Part shown: in pieces, positions 39,117 to 51,700 of the stretch
How positions within the stretch are numbered: the stretch's first letter is position 1
Layout: the number at the start of each line of letters is the position of its first letter
NCBI RefSeq assembly: GCF_014356525.2
Contig: NC_052510.1
Coordinates: 15,486,778 to 15,550,777 of the forward strand
Length of the DNA: 64,000 nt
From: Nilaparvata lugens
Lineage: Eukaryota > Arthropoda > Insecta > Hemiptera > Delphacidae
Direction of reading: 5' to 3'
Program-made: the position numbers and the translations under genes
The notes under the pieces: generated by a model
The model's input: the letters and a program-made list of their open reading frames with translations, nothing else
Told to the model about the DNA's origin: nothing
Database searches by the model: none

Positions 39117-41228
39117 TCAACACTCCGGCGACACAAAGTCCTCGTCCACCTTGATGCAGTTGTGCAGGTTCTTCACCTGATGTGGAGCACCGGACGGAAT
39201 GAAGATGGCATCACCCTGGCACTGTATGATGGGGAATCCCAGCATCCCCACACCGGACGGAATGAAGACGGCATCACCCTGGCACTGTATGATGGGGAAT
39301 CCCTGCATCCCCACACCGAGCGGAATGAAGACGGCATCACCCTGGCACTGTATGATGGCGAATCCCTGCATCCCCACACCGGACGGAATGAAGACGGCAT
39401 CACCCTGGCACTGTATGATGGGGAATCCCTGCATCCCCACACCGGACGGAATGAAGACGGCATCACCCTGGCACTGTATGATGGGGAATCCCTGCATCCC
39501 CACACCGGACGGAATGAAGACGGCATCACCCTGGCACTGTATGATGGGGAATCCCTGCATCCCCACACCGGACGGAATGAAGACGGCATCACCTGGCACT
39601 GTATGATGGGGAATCCCTGCATCCCCACACCGGACGGAATGAAGACGGCATCACCCTGGCACTGTATGATGGGGAATCCCTGCATCCCCACACCGAGCGG
39701 AATGAAGACGGCATCACCCTGGCACTGTATGATGGCGAATCCCTGCATCCCCACACCGGACGGAATGAAGACGGCATCACCCTGGCACTGTATGATGGGG
39801 AATCCCTGCATCCCCACACCGGACGGAATGAAGACGGCATCACCCTGGCACTGCATGATGGGGAATCCCTGCACATTGTACTCCCGATAGAGGCGCTTCT
39901 GCAGCTCGGTGTCAATATACTAGGTCTGGCCGTGAATGGGGTCGTGGTGTCACAAGATGTCACAGTCTTCTTGATGGCTCGCAGGGCATCTGTGTACTCC
40001 TCCTCCGAAGCATCCTCCGGAATGCTCACGTAGATCATCACGTTAACGGCATCAGAGATGTCCAGGTGCAGGTTTGTGGTGCCCTTGTGTTGGCCGGCCG
40101 AGGCATATGCAGTGTACATTTTGGGGCCCAGGTCGGGCATTACGAAGCAGTCTGGCAGTCTGGACACCTGGTTTAGGCAACCATCTCTCATAGTGTACTC
40201 CTTGAGCGGCAGCTCCTTCATCAGGTCATCAAATCTGGTTGGTAATATTTTAGAAAAATCCTCAGTCAGCGGCTAGCTAGTCTTTCAACTTCAATGCCAT
40301 CGCGGACTCCTTGCAATCGCGCAACACCTTGTCGCAGACTCCATCTGCTCCACTCCACTCTTTCACTAAGCTGTTTTTGCAGTCCTTATAACAGTCTAAC
40401 AAACAATGAAGTCACACTTCTTGCAGGCCCAGTGGTAATTGGATAATGTGGTCTGACACACATCACTCATCTCATGCACTCCTTGCACTACTTTTTTCCA
40501 TGCTATCACTTTGTCTTTATACATGTGGACCGATAAGGTTTTGTTTTCCTGCTGAATGATTTGACAGAAGGGATCTCTGAGTAGCGACAGCAGGCAGTGC
40601 TACATGCCGAGGTCGGAGGCAGGTGGTAGATTTGAGGGATTAGCCTCGAGCAGCCACAGCTGCTTGAAGTCATCGGGCGAGACATCGCGGTGAGGATCCA
40701 AGAAGCCGGCGGTGAGCAGGTGACCAATGTTGGTGTAGCGCAGGTGGCGGAATGCGTAGAACCGACAGAAGAATAGATCAAAGGCAGAATAAAGTTCATT
40801 TCCAAGATGTCGAGCATGTTGTGCGGAGTTGATCTGCATTCGTGGCACTTGGCCAGCTTTGGCACCACCTCGAAGCAGGGTCTATCCTGCAAGAAGCTTT
40901 CTTCCCTCTTCTTCAGCTGCTTCTGGAATGGCGTCGGCGGCGTGGGCAATTCTTTGCGCAGCTTCTTTCCCCGAGGCTGCTCTCTTCTTTCCTTGTTTGG
41001 CTGATTAGGCAAATTGTTGTTGGTGGTCTTGGGTTGTCGACCCCACTTGCGACCTTTGGTGTTGTCCTTGGCCGGCTTGTTGGAGGCGGCACTCTTCCTC
41101 TTGCTGACCATGCTTTGTGGGCTTTTGCCCTCGTTTTCTACAATCAGAGAATTTTCCACATCACTGATTTGTGGGGGAGGATTGTCCATTGGTGGGGATG
41201 TGCTGACTGGGCTTGTGAGCGCTTCTAG
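39117..41228 (-). pseudogene. KDM3-type JmjC pseudogene, minus-strand arm with repeat expansion
   Basis: This is the inverted copy of the plus-strand arm, with the same order: MDNPPPQ linker near 41190, zinc-finger segments with FFCRFYAFRHLRYTNIGHLL, and JmjC from [14 protein letters not shown] at 40221. It shares the first-finger frameshift, the single-T loss in VCLDC and the TAG in GQT*YID, but keeps the Trp in the VI-A-WKK segment where the plus arm has a stop. Past the JmjC segment the 63-bp array (39219-39890) intervenes. The normal sequence then resumes: [16 protein letters not shown] (with the third metal-ligand His) and DEDFVSPEC. So this copy reaches further into JmjC than the plus arm. 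Confidence 0.85.
39190..39890. repeat. 63-bp tandem array derived from JmjC codons (about 11 units)
   Basis: Units begin (plus strand ACTGTATGATGG or variant) at 39219, 39282, 39345, 39408, 39471, 39534, 39596, 39659, 39722, 39785 and 39848. On the minus strand each reads as [20 protein letters not shown] plus Gly, a 21-residue block copied from the KDM3 JmjC domain. One unit is 62 bp through loss of a C near 39590. The variants CCGAGCGG and GATGGCGAAT occur together twice, 377 bases apart (6 x 63 minus 1), so part of the array was itself duplicated. Open frames of 280 (plus) and 233 (minus) codons result from the unit being a multiple of three. Confidence 0.92.
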
Positions 41229-41302
41229 GCATTGACAAGGAAAATGGCGACATTCTGACATGAAGATGCATGCGTGAGCCAGGCATCCAGCCAGGTGCTC
41301 TC

Positions 41303-41575
41303 TGGCACATCTACCTGGCATGCAATGCTGACTTGATCCACAACTTCCTGAACAAGGTGATATTGGAGCGCGGCGCCCACCTCAAGCCCCACCATGAAAC
41401 CATTCTCGGCCAGACCTAGTACATTGACACCGAGCTTCAGAAAATGAACATCCTCTTTTGTGAGTACAATGTGCAGGGATGCCATCTTGATTCCATCAGG
41501 TGCTCCACATCAGTGAAGAACCTGTACAACTGCAACAAGGTGGCCGAGGATTTTGTGTCGACAGAGTGTTGAGTA
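41303..41575 (+). pseudogene. Third KDM3 JmjC fragment
   Basis: The plus-strand translation begins ALWHIYLACNADLIHNFLNK and continues ERGAHLKPHHETILGQT, a [11 protein letters not shown], and after a damaged stretch CEYNVQG, SVKNLYNCNKVAEDFVS and TEC. This is the middle and C-terminal JmjC region, including a part (ALWHIY..) missing from both arms. The TAG after GQT is shared with both arms. GTAAGT follows the last codons, as in the minus arm. It lies directly outside the inverted arms. Confidence 0.75.
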
Positions 41576-42495
41576 AGTGCAGTTAATAATTAAAAGTTGT
41601 TTTAGTTTATAAAAGTATTATAATCTTTTTTCATCTATTCAATCACCCTGGAATAAAAGTTATACTGGTTACTATTTCCTGTAATTGCTTCAATCAACTA
41701 AGAAAATTCCATTTGATGATGCAACCTGATCTATAGTCCATAGTGATAACTTATTTATGAAACATCAACCATACATTGATACTCCTGACTTTTGTCTCAT
41801 TCAATAATTATCATATATTCTATTATAATTCAGAGGTATTGTGAAATATTTGTCGGCGAGGGCGTTTTAAAATATATTTAAAGTTCATTATCAGACAATT
41901 AAAAAAAATGTAATTGATTTTATTTTCATTCTCGAATTTAGCAGATCGCAATAATTTTTTTGTTTGTACTCGAACAGATATCTTATGTGGGAGTAATAAC
42001 ATGGGACATACGGTAGGTATGTAGCTGATATATTTATAGAACAATATCAACTTTTTTGATTGCTCAAGAAGGAAAATTAAGGTCATCTGATTGCTTCATT
42101 TGGAGGTTCATCGATGGCTCATCAGTTTAATTTAATAACTTGATCGGTAAAGTTTTGTTTTTAGTATTGAGTGCTCTCTTCTAAGTATTTTGGATGTGAA
42201 CTACTTGGTATTAGATTTGTTTACTGATTCAATTCTATAAACCAAAAACAACAAATTGCTGAGTAATGGCAGATGAAATAGCTATTACTGATAATGTACA
42301 AGTAATATGTGAATAGAATGTTTTGACAGCTAGAAGAATATTGTTGATACACATTTTTCCTCACTGATGTGATAATAGTGCAGTATCTATCGATTGAAAA
42401 TTTGAATTAAAAATTATGTATATTGTTGAAATATTCATCAATTCATGGGGAAGTTGCACATCATCAACAAATGTTATATTGTTTTGAAAGCTGAG
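41576..42495. other. AT-rich spacer, no gene seen
   Basis: This stretch separates the KDM3 remnants from the FAM20B stop codon and probably includes the FAM20B 3'UTR on the minus strand. No exact polyadenylation site was assigned. Confidence 0.5.
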
Positions 42496-42712
42496 TCAAT
42501 CGTCAATGATGACCCGATCCTCACGACTGTTGTTCTCGGCTATACAGACATGCACAGCGGCCAACACAAGGCCTAGCCGGCGGTCCAAGGCCTGCAGGTG
42601 GGCCTTGCTCAACACCGGATGCAAGTGACTACTGCGCATGAGTCGATCCAGCCACTCGCCCAGTTTCCCGCCTTGCAGCGTCCACAGCTGGAACCACGTC
42701 GATTTGCGCAAT
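42496..42712 (-). CDS. FAM20B: FAM20B last coding exon
   Basis: It encodes 71 residues plus stop: [12 protein letters not shown], then [20 protein letters not shown] and the end DRVIIDD. The acceptor is GTACTCAG|A. Its first base completes the Arg codon begun in the previous exon. Confidence 0.93.
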
Positions 42713-45700
42713 CTGAGTACACAAATGCCTTTCTTCAGGTAGTTATTTAACGTGTCATGCACAATTCAGGCAGTTATGACTTCTCCGTAAACTACTGGAT
42801 ATGGTCTTCGAAAAATGGAAAAGCCTTCTTTTGCTATTTGTAGCATGCATTAATGATGTGCAAATACTATTGTGATATTTAGTTTCATTCATAATCCAGA
42901 CGAGTATCAAAATTTCAATTTTACAACAGTACTTAGGCCTCGTATGCGTTTTAGAGTAGTGGACCCCATCTTCAGTGGATAGCGAGAAACTACTTAGGGA
43001 GTACCAGTTACTATAAAAGATTATAATATAATATCATAGGATATTATCCTATGTGATTAAAAAAGGACCTAATGCTTTGAAACAAGTTGGGGACTCACAA
43101 AATATATTACTATAGTCTGTGCAAACCTTACATTGTAGTATTGCTCTAATGGAGTTCAGTGCTGCCAGATTTCACAGAAATCCTTTGAGGTAAAAATTGT
43201 GTGAGAGAAAAGGCGAAAAGGAGAGTGTAGTTCATTTAAATAGAATCAGTATAAAAAGCATTGTGCTCCTACTCTCGTAAGAAATAGCATTGGACATGAA
43301 GCTTCGTGCTGCAAACTGAGGTTTGCACGGACTAAAGTACTGCTGTGAAAGTGAAAAAGTGATGCAAGATTGAATATTGTTTCATTCTACAGTAGCTCAT
43401 TCCAAGTCAATTATGTAATTGTGATTTCCGGTTCCACTAAATTGTAAGTCATAATAATTTCTGAATGTAAATTCAGAATTTCTACTAAATAACTCAAGTG
43501 TTTTCAAGTCTTGTTGAACTTACTTCCACACTATTCTTAGTGAATAACTTCAAATGGAATACATTAGAATCGGACAGAGAAACCCATTTGGTACAAAGCT
43601 TAAATAACAAATAGATGAAAATAATAAGTTAGTAAAATCAGCATTTATTCTAATGACGAACTTTCCACAAATACAAACTGAGACAAAAAGGCCTGAAAGA
43701 ATAGACAATAGACACACTCTCATCAAACCTTGATCGCTAAGATCAAACAATTTAGATTTAGTTCAAATATAACAATCGAACCATTTCGATTACGGCAAGT
43801 ATCAATGATCATGATATTAAGTCACTATAGCCTATATTGAATGTGGTATTCAATATGAATGAGTTCTAAAATGAATTCTATTCAATGACCTACATCAAAT
43901 ACGAAGGTTTATTCAATCGAATTCTATTCTATTGCACCATATTATGAATAAGGTAGTAATAGTTGATAAAATATAATGTAATCAAATGAAAAAACTTACC
44001 TGCAGCATTGATAGAGAGGTGCAAGTATATCTATGTGATCCACTTTTGGGTTACCAAAGCTGCAATGAAATAATACATTGATCATTATTACATAAATTTG
44101 AGACGATCAACAAACTAGTCAACAAGTAGCCTACAATAGCAAATAAATTAAAAATATAACATCAGCTAATATTGTTAACCAGATAATTTCACGTGGATTC
44201 AAAGGGAAACTAAATTAGAAAACAGTTCATCCGTGATTAGTAAGAAAATACACACAAAAAAAGACATACAAAAAATACGATTTCGTTAGTAGGCCTAGAG
44301 CTTTTCAAGACGTATTCAATGGCACCATAATAATATTTCAAGGATAAGTGATTTTGTAAAAATAGATTAAAAAATATAATTTTATATCGTCGAAAATTAG
44401 TTTTGGAAGGTTATAAAATTCTAGTCAAGATGGGTAATATATTCTCATCAATATTGTTTAGTTTTTCACTCAAAGATTTGCTCTACTACTGAAGAGCTGG
44501 TAACATGTGATGCTAATAATATTATGTTCAATCAGCTAAATACTGTAATTCTGAAATGATTAAGGAATTCATTTGTGTATTATTAGTCAATAAGAACACA
44601 TTCCAAATTTTAGTCTCGAAACAAATGCTACCTCTTACAATAATTAAAGATCATGAAAAAACAGAAGTGATTCAATTTCATTGACATACCTCTTTCCATT
44701 GTCGAGCAGTAGAACTACAGAGTGGCCAAAAGAGGACAACACCTCGTAGTGATGTCTGTCTCCGTTGTCTATCAAAAAGTCGAATATTGCTGTATCTATG
44801 ATATCCAATAGCCTTGGTCCCTGCGAGTATAGCGTGTTTTTTCGGACTGTTGAACAGTAACTTGACGATATTTCCCATCTGAAAATGATACATTAGTGTT
44901 AATTAAAACAATTGGAATCGTGATTACTTCATAATCTTCATAAATATGTAGAAATCTAGTAAAACAGGAAGAAGTCTTGGGACTGTCTGTCCCAGACTTG
45001 GGACATATGAATGCATTTCAATGCTGGCCATGGCCATGTTCATTTGTGTAGGGTGTGAACAACTTTTCCTCTATTTAAGGTATTTTAAGAAATGCGCCCC
45101 TGGAAGATGGAATATGAATTTTAAAAGAGTTTACATTACTCAAATAGGCATATTCGATGACACATTGAAACTTCAATAACATAATTATCGATACTACAGT
45201 ATTCATATATTATATTATTATTTATTGAAATTTGGAAGAGTAAAATTTCAAGTTGATTATTTCAAATCAAAAAATCAATAAATCATTTATTTTATTTTCA
45301 AAACATACATGAAAAAGTACATGAATAAGACAAAACTGAAACTAACTTAAAGCTGAAGAGAAAAAGTGACAATTTTTTGTGTTGAGGGCGTGGCAGAGTT
45401 TGCAGGTTTATCCGTTACTGAATTAACACTGGTAGTGGTTGCTATGTATAGGCCTCCAGGTGGTGATGTTAACTTGTTTTTCAATAAGCTGGAACAATGC
45501 CTGACCTATTTACTATCAGCTGGCCTATTTCTTCTTGTTGGCACAGATCATAATTTCAATACATTATACTCTCCCAATGAAATGAAGGACTTTATACATT
45601 TGATTCAGGGCTTTGGCATGCATAGCACAGTAGAGGAGGCGACTAGGGGAAATGCATCTCTAGATTCAATCTTGACCAACCTCAAAAATGGCAGCTACTC

Positions 45701-48700
45701 TGTTAATGTTAGTGGTAACCAGATATCAGATCACAAACATGTATTTATGAATGTCAAACTGGCATATCTGGATAATCTGCCTAGGATGAGTACCCTAAAT
45801 CCTTCAAGTTTAGGACTATGAGTGAAAGTGCTACTATATTATTTGGTGCTGCATTGCAGTCCAACATTGGGGTATGGTTTAATATTGTAAGAGAATTACC
45901 AGGCAAGGAAATGTTTAAGATTTTCTTTTTTAAGTTTAATGAATTATTCAACTCTTTTTTCCCACTCAAGTCAAAAAATGTGAACATAAAATATAGTAGA
46001 GCTCCAATGAAATTAGGTAGACCTAGCAGACCAAAAGTTGACTGGTACAGTCCCGAGATGGCCAGACTCAGAGATTTTATAATGATTGTAAGTGACTTGG
46101 CAAAGATCAATCCCAACTTGATGAGCCTGATGCGTAACCTTAGGCGCGAATATCGCTTAAAAATAAAAATTGCCAAACTGAATGCCAATGCCGAGTTTAT
46201 TATTGAATCATCTAACCAAAACAAAGCTGCATGGAGTCTAATAAATCAGCATAGATCTCCCTCAGAAATGAAAGATGATTCTTTTGCATCAGCTGACGAA
46301 TTCAACAATTACTTTGTTAAATCAGTGGAAAAACTTGTTAATGAAATACCATTGAATTTAGATGATACTCCTATAAACCATGCTGTTGTCTCGTGTTGTC
46401 TCTTCATTTAGTTGGAGTCCAGTAAGCGATCAGGATGTAATAGATGCAACCAAAAATTTGAAAAAAGGTAACAGTAGAGATATATATGGAATGACACCTA
46501 ATTTTATGGAACAAATAATACCGATTCTCGCTCCCTTGCTGGCATTCTTGTTTAATACATGCATTTCAGAATGCATTTTTCCTGACCAGCTGAAAGTCTC
46601 TAGAACAGTACATATTTTCAAAAAGGGTGTACGAAATAATACTTCTAGCTATAGGCCTATTTCTATCATTCCTATGATTGCCAAAATATTCGAGTACATT
46701 TTATTTTACCAATTGTACAACTACCTTGAAAAGCATCATCATTTGGTATCAGCTCAGTTTGGTTTCAGGAAAAATAAGTCAACGGTGTTGGCTGTTGAAT
46801 CCCTTGTCCAGCATATTTTAAATTGTTTTGAAACCAGGGAATCTACCTGCGCCTTATTGTGTGACTTATCGCGTGCATTTGAGTGCATTCCACATGATAT
46901 TCTCCTCTTGAAGTTAAAGTATTATGGTCTTAAAGATGATGCGCTCAGGTTGACTGAATCCTATTTGGCAGATAGACAACAGATAGTGAGCTGGAATGGT
47001 GTTGACTCTCTTCCACTGCCTGTTAGAAGGGGAGTTCCACAGGGTTCAGTTTTGGGGCCTATACTTTTCATTGTTTCAATAAAAGATCTGTTCTATTGTT
47101 TATCTGGTAGGGCTTTGATGTTTGCCGACGATACCACTATTTATGCATCCAGTTCCACAGTAGACCTTGCAAGAAACTCAGTTCTTGATCATTACAATAA
47201 AGCTAAAAAATGGTTCTCTATTAACAAACTTGCTCTAAATGAAACTAAAACACATTTTCATTAAAAAATGCTAGCGGGACAGACAACCCAGTTAAACTAC
47301 TGGGTTTCATGCTGGATTCTAAACTATTATGGGAACATCATGTTGAAATGATTTGCTCTAAGCTAAGCAGAAATATATTTCTATTGAGGAGACTAAAATG
47401 TGAGTTGCCTGATAATTATGTTAAACAAGCTTATTAGGCTTTTCCCATTCAATCCTGTCTTATGGTATCAGGTTATGGGGCCATTCCTCAGGTGTAAAAA
47501 AAATATTAGTTTTACAGAGGAAAGCAGTCAGAATAATAAGCAATGCAGATTACCTAGATCATTGTAAACCTCTATTCAAGGAAAATTCAATATTAACAGT
47601 CTTCAATGAATTTTTGTATCAGTGTTTGAAAGAGATAAAATTGAGGGAAAATGTATTGACGGTTGCCATTGATATTCACAATTATCCGACTAGGGCCAGT
47701 GGAGATCTTCACGTACCTAGGTGCAGACTCAGCAAATCTCTTTCGAGTTTTCCAATAGTGGGGATAAAATTTTTCAACCTTTTACCAGCCTCCTTCCGTA
47801 CCCTTCCCCTGCCTGTATTTCCTCAGACATTTAAGAAAATGGCTCATAGAAAATCCATTCTACTCTTTAGAGGAATTCAGGACAGTGGTAGATAGAATAA
47901 ATTATTAATGTCAACTATTACATGAAATAGTTAATTATAACGTAGCCCTATTATGGGTGAACTATTGAATGCTATTAATTGATATTGTTGTATTTACTCA
48001 TTTTAAGGATTTTTATTATTGATTTTATTATGTATTTTGACCTAATTATGATTTTATTATGTATCGTAATTTTATAAAATATTTTGTGACGTAGCCGTAT
48101 GTACTACTGTATCGCCAGGCTAAATAAATTGATTGATTAATTTTTTTACTGTAAACTCGCTTATACTGTAACTTGCTTACTCTATTAGCTATCAAATTGA
48201 GTATGTTGAGACTTCAGAAATTGAAAATTAAATAGTATGAAAAATCTTATTGAATACGATAAAGGTGACTTTCCTCTTCATCTTTATCGTTATATTAGTT
48301 GATTGAGAATATTCAAATCAAAGGTGTATGAAAACAATAATATTGAGTACGTTATAGCTAAGGAAATATCAGATAAACTGATTCGCATAAAGTGTGTTTA
48401 ATGAAAACCATTGTGAAATCAACTTGAAATAACTCAAATTTGTTGAATATAGAAGTCATATTGAAAATTTTCGAATCAAATAACGCCAATTAATCGAATG
48501 TGACAGATATGTCATCTATAGTCTACAGATATGTCATTTATAGTCTGTTCAGGAAGTAGAAAAACGATGTAAACAAACATGCGCGTGTGAGAGTTGATTT
48601 TGGAGCAGCAAGACCAATTCACAGTAGTCACCTAGAGTCACAGACTCCTGATCCCTGGACCGATTTCCCCTTCAACAGCATCGAGACACTACTAGGCATA

Positions 48701-51700
48701 GCAAAAAATTTGATCAACCAGCTGAGTTCATGCCAGATTTTTGAGTCAAGAGCCCAGCACGCCTCAATATCATAATTAGGAATACAGCAGTCAGGAATGC
48801 CCAGTTTACTTATTTCAACTTCCACCCGCCCCCGCACCAAAAAATAGGGATCTTCTCATTAGACCATATCTGTAGTATCTTTGTCATCGACTGAGCTGGA
48901 AAATCACAGTTCATGATTCAGTATGAATGAAAGTATAGTAAACTGGTATTAACGAGTCCAGCTGATTGACAGCTGATATGAGTTATCACTTTGAGGATCA
49001 TTTTCTCCAAAAAAGTACAACTAAAATTCTAGTTTAAACCGTCAGCTGACTCAATTGAAACACATTAAAATAAAAATGCAACCACACATTATTATTGAAG
49101 TGGCTTAATAGTTGGAACAACACCCCAACACTCGATTCAAGATGGCGCCGGTCGTAAATAAATACTGCATAATCCAGGTGATAAAATTTGATCCGCTGAT
49201 AGATTGGGTCAAATGGGAGTTGGGTCAGTTGGTAGCCATTTGGATTATGCAGTATTTGTTTACGACCCGGTCTGTTGGGTGTTGGGGGTCTGTTAACTAC
49301 AGTTGTCTTGGTTGGACCAACTTTTGAGAAAGCGACCCTTATGCGCACACAAGCGCACAATCTATGTAATTATTCTATCCTCTCGATGAACAGAATATAC
49401 CAATTAGTTTGTGATGCACTGCACTTACTTGGCTGGCGCATGCGCCCTGTATGTTCTCTGCCAGGGGTGGCGGTGCTTCTTGAGCTGCAAGTGGTCTGGC
49501 AGCCACAGGATGACAGCGCCCTCCATCATGTCCCTCTTGGCACACACCGCGTCGTCAGGCCTGCAGTAGTAGCACACCCCGTACAAGCACGTGTTATTGC
49601 CTGCAAAGTAAACAGTAATGGAAATTAAATTGAAAAATAGTGTGTTAATGAGAATATTATGATCACCCGACACATAATATTATTATAGTGAGGTATCATA
49701 ATTAGGGATCAACAATGTCTTGTCTTATTCTACTATGTGTCAGTCAATAAACTAACATAAAGTTATTCATCAGTATTCTTTATTTCATCGTGAGTTTACA
49801 ACACATATCTGAGAACAGTGTTCAATTTTTGTATTTTGTTTTTGGCAAATAAATTTGTTTGTATATTTGTAATGTAGACACTTCACCAGTTTTCAATTTG
49901 ATTGGATACTTATAGGCACAAGAAACCAATGAGAGAAGCTATTTTAATCAGCGAGATAAACAAGGTTAAATTTAAAAGACGTGCGTGCAACCGGACCTTA
50001 GTGATTTTATTATATGATAAAACAAGATTTTCTATCTGATAACAGTATTGAATTTGATAGTATATTTTCAGACACCTTACCATCCTGGAAGAAAGTCTTT
50101 GAGAGGTTAAGCTCGGCGACAGGGAGAATTTCTCGGCGCAGGTCGACAGTCCTGCCAACTGTGAGCGGCACTCGCCTCAGACCGAGCAGCAGCGACAGGT
50201 GGAAGGCGGCTATTTCGCCGTTGTGGCGGTCCTTGCCCGCGTACACCGGCCCTCCTATTATCTCCTCTCTTTTGTACCTGAAACCACCAGATCAGTCCTT
50301 CTGCTTCAGGAGATCATTTCACCAACGATATTCAATTCACTCTGTATAAGTAATTTACAGATACAAGAATAATATTTACAATATAAATACAGGTACAGAA
50401 GAATTCAATGTACAAGGATTTAAATAATTGATAAAATGAATTCCAAACCCTCTGAGAATTCAGCACACAGCGAATATTGAGAGTGTTATCAACAATGCTG
50501 ATTGGAAATTCGAATGAGCGCTACACTACAGCACAAAATATTTCTCTGGGCTTAGAATGGCTTAGATCGGCTCGCCTGGCACAAATAAAGTGAATTATAA
50601 TATTTTTTATAAACCTCTTTGAAAATAGAAGAAATAATATTGGCTTTTACATACATATTATTTCTCTTATCTCTCTATTCAAATTTGCTTTCACACAACG
50701 TCTCTTGTGTCCATTCCAACCATTTCATAACTTTATCCGATAAACTCAATTATTTTCAAATAGGTTTCTCACTTGAATCTAAATAATTAATTATATTTAT
50801 GTAGGCTATATAAATTGTTATTAGTATTGATTTGTTTTAATTTGATATTGATGTGTTATTTTTTGATTGTCTATCAAGAACATTCTGTAAGGTAGGGAAG
50901 GGAAATACGATAGATCAAGAAGAAAAATGAAAATTGTTTGACAAATGACTTGGAATTGTGTGATATGAAAGAGCTAGAGTATAAAATTGAGAATTATTAA
51001 AAAAATCGCTTGGATTGTGATCGAGAATCGCTTACCACTGAGGTTTGAAAAGAGCCTTCTGACCGCCCTCCAGGGTGATAAGTATTTTCAGCTGCGTTCC
51101 TTTTCGTGTATTCTCTGCTCGAATTATCTTACTAGAGGTGAGTGCATTCAGAACACTTCCGAGCAGCTGTGTCTTGCCATCAGGAATCGTTTCACGTTCA
51201 CTAACCCACTGCAAGAAAAATTATACAGATTAATGTTCAACACTCTAATGATACTTAGTTCCCCTCGAAAGCTCTGCATGATCCTGTTTTGTCAACTTGG
51301 CAACCGCGCTAGTTTGTATGACTCTATTCATTGGTTGAACTAGTTCTCCATCTCTGTGCTCCGCATATCCCTCCGAGTTGGAAGATGTTTTACTTCCACT
51401 ATAGTTTTCAATAAGTTATATAATGTATATGTGATATGGTGATCACGTTTTCTTCCGGAGGAGGAAAAGGACGGTAATCCGTGATGGACACAACAGTATT
51501 AAACCACCAACATTTATAACAGTATTATGATTATTTTACTTCTCGATAATCATTATCAAGTTTTCTCCATATTACCAATATATCCCGCGATCTACCTTCA
51601 ATTTCTGAGACTCAGATGATGGACACATACGTAATTGGATTAAAAAGTACCTCCAATGTTATTTTAATAAAATTGCATTTAGTTCCTAAAATTTTTGATT

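Noticed and set aside
39117..39890. Array read as a functional repeat protein
   Set aside because: Adjacent sequence is a pseudogene with shared stops and frameshifts, so a functional protein is unlikely without expression evidence.
39190..39890. CRISPR-like array
   Set aside because: Units are directly adjacent with no unique spacers, and the sequence derives from a neighbouring coding region in an animal genome.
44678..44893. Minus-strand frame starting MYHFQMGN
   Set aside because: Wrong register over the FAM20B catalytic exon; the true frame carries GPRLLDIID and DRHHYE.
50014..50349. Plus-strand frame of 111 codons
   Set aside because: Antisense shadow of the FAM20B exon at 50081-50277.
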